Assembly: GCF_017591435.1 (NCBI RefSeq)
Contig: NC_059276.1
Location: forward strand, 7,570,276 to 7,634,275
Source of the DNA: Portunus trituberculatus
Lineage: Eukaryota; Arthropoda; Malacostraca; Decapoda; Portunidae
Reading direction: 5' to 3'
Length of the DNA stretch: 64,000 bases
Shown: positions 62,727 to 64,000 of the stretch, in pieces
How positions within the stretch are numbered: position 1 is the stretch's first letter
How the letters are laid out: every line of letters begins with the position of its first letter
The notes under the pieces: generated by a model
The model's database searches: none
The model's input: the letters and a program-made list of their open reading frames with translations, nothing else
What the model was told of the DNA's origin: nothing
Program-made: the position numbers and the translations under genes

Positions 62727-63215
62727 TTAAATACACACACACATACGTTAAAATGAACACAAAAACTGAAAATAACACAAAATGAATTAAACCTCCAACA
62801 ACAAACGATAGAAAAATAAAGTAAAAGTTATCATAGAGAAGGAGGTGGAAGAGGAGGAGAGCAGCAGCAGGAGGAGGAGAAGGAGGAGGAAGAGGTTTAC
62901 GAATGACGTCATAATCCAGGCATCAGCTGATCAGATAAACAAACAAAGCACGTGTGGTCTGCTGAGTGAGCGGGGCGTACAGGAGGAGGGAAGGAGCAGA
63001 GATGGAGAGAAGAAAAGAAAAGAGGAAAATGCGAACAAAGGAAGGAAAAAGGTCAAAGGAAACAAAGAGGCAAAGGAGAAGGTAAGAATGTTTGGGAAGA
63101 GAAAGAAAATGAAAATAATAGAAAGGTTAGGAACTAGTAATTTCTTCTTCCTCTCCCTCTTCTTCCTTTACCTTCTCTTCCATCCCTCAGAACCCCCCCA
63201 CCACTCCTCCCCTCA

Positions 63216-63216
<1 letters not shown>
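62725..63216. other. Purine-rich non-coding sequence
   Basis: A 153-codon Lys/Arg/Glu frame from a GTG is composition-driven. Confidence 0.55.

Positions 63217-63275
<59 letters not shown>
63217..63275. repeat. (AC)n
   Basis: Perfect run. Confidence 0.95.
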
Positions 63276-63278
<3 letters not shown>

Positions 63279-63589
63279 CTTCTTGAGCGACGGACATTTA
63301 CGCTGAAATTGATGGAAAATTAAGCGCTAAGTAACCGTGACACAAAGTTCCTCCGTTCTGAATTGTCCACGAACCCTGAAAATCAACTTCTGGTCCCGCT
63401 CCAAATGACTTATGGCAGGATTCTTTAGTCTCCCCTTCAGCTGGCGGCCACGAAGGAACACAAAGGAAGGACGAACGATACCAGGGCTTTTATTTCTTAT
63501 GAGGCTGTTTGGAATTAATTTGGAGTGTGATAAAGAATGTGCGATAGAAAATGTGGTGGATGAAAGACAGGGATAGAAGAAATGTGATG

Positions 63590-63803
63590 TTGACCCTTTC
63601 AGTACTGGAACGGGTTTTTACCTTGTGATTTATGTACGATTAGACCATTTTACTGACATTATGAAGGGTCTATGGAGGCCAGAAGATTAATGGCCACAGT
63701 TTTCACTAATTCAATCCACCACATAAGTTTCTGAAGCTGTATAAGATCACCAAACAGTAAGTCGAATAGATATGAACACGCGTCATGGTATTGAAGGAGT
63801 TAA
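63590..63803 (-). mobile_element. TTAA MITE, full length
   Basis: TTGACCCTTTCAGTACTGG to GTATTGAAGGAGTTAA; left TTAA reads TTGA. Confidence 0.89.
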
Positions 63804-63858
63804 ATAAAGGATGTGTAAAAGAAAAAGAGTGGATGAAAAAGAGAAGGAGGGATGGGAA

Positions 63859-63860
<2 letters not shown>

Positions 63861-63947
<87 letters not shown>
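63861..63947. repeat. (TG)n ~43
   Basis: Perfect run. Confidence 0.95.
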
Positions 63948-63950
<3 letters not shown>

Positions 63951-64000
63951 GAAATACAAGTTGAAGGAAGGAGAATGATAAGCCAACAACCCATCATGTC

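Noticed and set aside
62845..63306. Basic 153-codon frame from a GTG
   Set aside because: Purine-rich composition followed by (AC)n; no ATG start or domain.

Overview
The window looks like intergenic and intronic DNA from an arthropod, most likely a decapod crustacean and perhaps a crab. The evidence is an extreme load of long perfect microsatellites ((CT)n, (AC)n, (CCT)n, (TAG)n), many copies of one short TTAA-flanked element, and retroelement fragments of a type I remember as common in decapod genomes. The taxon is an inference; no marker gene is present. Most long open frames here are microsatellites read as protein (poly-Leu, Ser/Leu, Arg/Glu, Cys/Val) and are not genes.

The only gene I can support is on the minus strand at 46558-40097, in three coding exons: 46558-46207, 44617-42482 and 42150-40097. 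The splice sites keep the reading phase (phase 1 at intron 1, phase 0 at intron 2). It would encode a Gln/Pro/His-rich protein of about 1,510 residues, mostly 11-residue repeats of the type FQGQ(Q/H)T(S/P)P. These are followed by a His-Val-Gly-Pro-Ala repeat, a poly-Gln run and a C-terminal Cys/His motif like the zinc ribbon at the end of piggyBac-family transposases. Five single-base frame breaks interrupt the exons; together they cancel exactly to the phase the splice sites require.

At least fifteen copies of a ~214-bp element with TTAACCCCTTCAGTAC-type inverted ends are scattered through the window. The ends and TTAA target duplication are those of a piggyBac-type MITE. One copy sits inside a short tandem array whose sister units give the empty site, so its boundaries are read directly.

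Layout: 1-10 kb is microsatellites, pyrimidine-rich DNA and a ~140-bp tandem array carrying a MITE. 10-38 kb is microsatellites, MITEs and several local tandem duplications (17, 22, 30-31 and 33-34 kb). 38.2-38.6 kb holds a MITE. 40-46.6 kb is the gene. 46.6-53 kb holds a GC-rich upstream region, a ~290-bp satellite array, a duplicated GC-rich block, (AC)n duplications and two diverged copies of a GC-rich plus trinucleotide segment. 53-64 kb is microsatellites, MITEs, a ~72-bp minisatellite and a pair of dispersed-repeat fragments. I saw no convincing tRNA, rRNA or CRISPR.
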